NCBI GenBank assembly: GCA_039920665.1
Contig: JBDSDH010000281.1
Location: 1 to 7,900, forward strand
Source: WLMZ01 sp039920665
GTDB taxonomy: Bacteria > Actinomycetota > Acidimicrobiia > Acidimicrobiales > Ilumatobacteraceae
Length of the DNA: 7,900 nt
Reading direction: 5' to 3'
The number at the start of each line of letters is the position of its first letter. The stretch's first letter is position 1. Both the position numbers and the translations under genes were made by a program. A model generated the notes under the pieces. That model was given only the letters and a program-made list of their open reading frames with translations, ran no database searches and was not told where the DNA came from. This document shows, piece by piece, positions 6,918 through 7,900 of this stretch.

Positions 6918-7533
6918 TGCCGTGGCGCCCAGGACCCCATCGGCATCGATACCGACGCGGGTGATCCTGGCTTCGGCGTCCCCGCGCCGCAAGGATCTGC
7001 TCGACGAGATCGGGCTGTCGTTCATCGTCGTGCCGAGCGACATCGACGAGTCGGTCCGACCCGGTGAGGCGCCGGTCGATTATGTGCGCCGTCTCGCGGT
7101 CGAGAAGGCGACGGTTGCGACGACGGCCGACGGCGACCTGGTGATCGCGGCCGACACGACGGTCGATGTCGATGGCGAGATCCTCGCCAAGCCCGACGAC
7201 CAGGCCGACGCTCGACGGATGTTGAAGATGCTCAGCGGCCGAGCTCATCGGGTGCACACCGGCCTCGCCGTTCGCTATCGCGATCAGACAGTGGCCCAGG
7301 TCGGCAGCACCTTCGTCAAGCTCCAACCAATCACCGACGAGATGATGGAGTGGTACCTCGCCACCGGCGAATCGATGGGGAAAGCCGGTGCGTACGCGAT
7401 CCAGGGGGAAGCAGCGGTGCTTGTCGACGGGATCCAGGGCAGCATCACCAATGTGATCGGACTGCCGCTCGCGTTACTCGATCAGTTGATGTCGATGGTC
7501 GGCGTCTCGCTGGCAGCCCTCGCCGACGTCTGA
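6910..7533 (+). CDS. maf: Maf-family nucleoside triphosphate pyrophosphatase, YhdE-like (dTTP/UTP)
   Basis: Maf enzymes hydrolyse nucleoside triphosphates to monophosphate and pyrophosphate, removing non-canonical or surplus nucleotides, and have been linked to cell-division control. The 207-residue product shows the substrate loop LASASPRRKDLL (20-31), the DIDE motif (44-47), RLAVEKA (61-67), catalytic AADTTV with Asp82 (80-85), ILAKP (91-95), LSGRAHRVHTG, and KAGAYAIQG. The KAGAY.IQG form matches YhdE-type dTTP/UTP pyrophosphatases better than the YceF type specific for m7GTP; this assignment is by remembered comparison. The start is uncertain: GTG 6910 overlaps the dus stop by 8 bp and suggests translational coupling, but GTG 6922 or GTG 6961 would also work, the last giving the compact N-terminus MILASASPRR seen in many Maf proteins. 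No clear Shine-Dalgarno favours one. No terminator is evident after the stop. Confidence 0.93.
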   Translation: MADAVAPRTPSASIPTRVILASASPRRKDLLDEIGLSFIVVPSDIDESVRPGEAPVDYVRRLAVEKATVATTADGDLVIAADTTVDVDGEILAKPDDQADARRMLKMLSGRAHRVHTGLAVRYRDQTVAQVGSTFVKLQPITDEMMEWYLATGESMGKAGAYAIQGEAAVLVDGIQGSITNVIGLPLALLDQLMSMVGVSLAALADV

Positions 7534-7559
7534 CGACGGCGCATGGTCGGTCGCTCGGA

Positions 7560-7578
7560 CTCCCAGGGAACTCCCAGG
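7560..7578 (+). promoter_or_regulatory. 19-bp tandem repeat box, possible OmpR-family response-regulator site
   Basis: CTCCCAGG occurs twice (7560-7567 and 7571-7578), separated by GAA, an 11-bp period. The identical core extends to ACTCCCAGGG (7559-7568 and 7570-7579). A weaker copy, CTCACCAGG, lies at 7592-7600. Head-to-tail repeats at one helical turn are typical operators for OmpR/PhoB-family regulators. The 8+3+8 layout resembles the mycobacterial MprA box as recalled. It lies in the 147-bp spacer between maf and the next gene, about 100 bp ahead of that start. No TAnnnT -10 is visible between it and the gene; the spacer has no TA dinucleotide there, and CAGAGT at 7610-7615 is a weak candidate. 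Confidence 0.5.
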
Positions 7579-7667
7579 GTGGGCGGAGGTCCTCACCAGG
7601 CTCGGGGTGCAGAGTGAGCTTCAACAACGAGGAACCAGCCGCACACAGGCTCCCGTCGAATCGTCCC

Positions 7668-7672
7668 AAGGA
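7668..7672 (+). promoter_or_regulatory. Ribosome binding site for the last gene
   Basis: AAGGA sits 8 bp upstream of the ATG at 7681. It is the clearest Shine-Dalgarno sequence I found ahead of a gene here, and it decides the start of the right-edge gene, indicating a message with a real 5' leader rather than the leaderless pattern proposed for other genes. Confidence 0.65.
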
Positions 7673-7680
7673 CAACCCAG

Positions 7681-7900
7681 ATGAACTCGAACAACAACTC
7701 GAACAACAACGATCGATCGAATTCCACGACCACCAGCGATGCCTGGTCGCCCTGGAATTCCACAAGCTCCGCGACAGCGGACACTGCAGGAAACGCCGGC
7801 CGCACCGCCTCCCCGTGGCCGTCGGGACCTGCTTGGGCGCCGCCCACCAACCAACTGCCACCGATTGCATCCAATGAGTCGAACGGATCCCGCCTCCCGC
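7681..7900 (+). CDS. N-terminus of an Asn/Ser/Pro/Trp-rich protein, running off the right edge
   Basis: From ATG 7681 the frame is open to the window end (73 full codons). It begins MNSNNNSNNND and continues rich in Ser, Thr, Asn, Pro, Ala and Gly with recurring Trp-Pro elements (DAWSPWN, SPWPSGPAWAPP). No signal peptide, membrane segment or known domain is visible, so this looks like a disordered cytoplasmic leader region. The start is supported by AAGGA at 8 bp spacing. Long disordered Pro/Ser-rich cytoplasmic N-termini ahead of a membrane anchor are common in actinobacterial HtrA-like serine proteases, and the tandem box upstream would suit an envelope-stress gene, but the protease identity is a guess because the informative part lies beyond the window. 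A competing frame over the same bases (ending about 7877) encodes nothing recognisable. Confidence 0.68.
   Translation, partial: MNSNNNSNNNDRSNSTTTSDAWSPWNSTSSATADTAGNAGRTASPWPSGPAWAPPTNQLPPIASNESNGSRLP
7687..7710 (+). repeat. Two perfect 12-bp tandem copies encoding Ser-Asn-Asn-Asn
   Basis: TCGAACAACAAC is repeated exactly at 7687-7698 and 7699-7710. Each copy encodes SNNN, and together they form most of the Asn-rich start of the right-edge protein. Exact nucleotide identity suggests recent slippage duplication, so copy number may vary among relatives. Confidence 0.8.

Noticed and set aside
7557..7592. Hairpin with GGAC / GTCC ends around the tandem box, considered as a maf terminator
   Set aside because: The stem is only about seven pairs with a bulge and is not followed by a T-rich run; the direct repeat is the stronger signal.
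7350..7877. Plus-strand open frame covering the end of maf and the right-edge region
   Set aside because: Its first part is a shifted frame of maf and the rest competes with the ATG 7681 frame, which has a good ribosome site; nothing in it resembles a protein family.
1..7900. tRNA genes, riboswitches, CRISPR repeats, insertion sequences
   Set aside because: No cloverleaf-like arms with a TTCGA-type loop, no regularly spaced repeats and no transposase motifs were noticed by eye; a covariance-model scan would be the decisive check.
1..7900. Frequent CGATCG / GATC palindromes
   Set aside because: They occur throughout the genes, consistent with common Asp, Ile and Arg codons in this genome's usage; without a genome-wide count I cannot claim enrichment or a function.

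Overview
The window is GC-rich, densely coded bacterial DNA with very short intergenic gaps, few Shine-Dalgarno sequences and several probable leaderless starts. Together with the protein sequences (actinobacterial-style DusB, a MoxR / DUF58 / TgpA operon), this points to a high-GC actinomycete, perhaps the Acidimicrobiia (Ilumatobacter-like). The lineage is an inference from sequence flavour, not a database result.

Layout, left to right. (1) 1-614 (+): the C-terminal two thirds of TsaD, the tRNA t6A-synthesis protein, cut by the window edge. (2) 650-1735 (+): a RlmL/UPF0020-type THUMP methyltransferase, probably leaderless, with a promoter-like sequence overlapping the tsaD stop. (3) A convergent 21-bp gap, then a two-gene minus-strand operon read from 5664 down to 1757: a MoxR AAA+ ATPase, then, through an ATGA overlap, a 982-residue membrane protein in which a DUF58 protein and a TgpA-like (DUF3488) transglutaminase are one continuous reading frame. 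(4) A 50-bp divergent promoter region (5665-5714) holding a 7-bp inverted repeat with half-sites 22 bp apart. (5) 5715-6917 (+): DusB-type tRNA-dihydrouridine synthase, overlapping by 8 bp a Maf/YhdE-type nucleotide pyrophosphatase (6910-7533). (6) A 147-bp spacer with a perfect 19-bp tandem-repeat box (8+3+8) resembling an OmpR-family response-regulator site, followed by the start of an Asn/Ser/Pro/Trp-rich protein (7681 onward) that runs off the right edge.

How they fit together. The plus-strand genes are mostly housekeeping functions for RNA modification (TsaD, rRNA methyltransferase, Dus) and nucleotide-pool cleaning (Maf). The minus-strand operon is an envelope-associated unit: a cytoplasmic AAA+ ATPase next to a predicted ten-segment membrane protein with a cytoplasmic DUF58 domain and an extracytoplasmic transglutaminase-fold domain with an intact Cys-His-Asp triad. 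The points most worth a second look are the DUF58-TgpA fusion, the dyad in the moxR/dus promoter region, and the tandem box ahead of the last gene. No RNA gene, insertion sequence, CRISPR array or convincing intrinsic terminator was seen.
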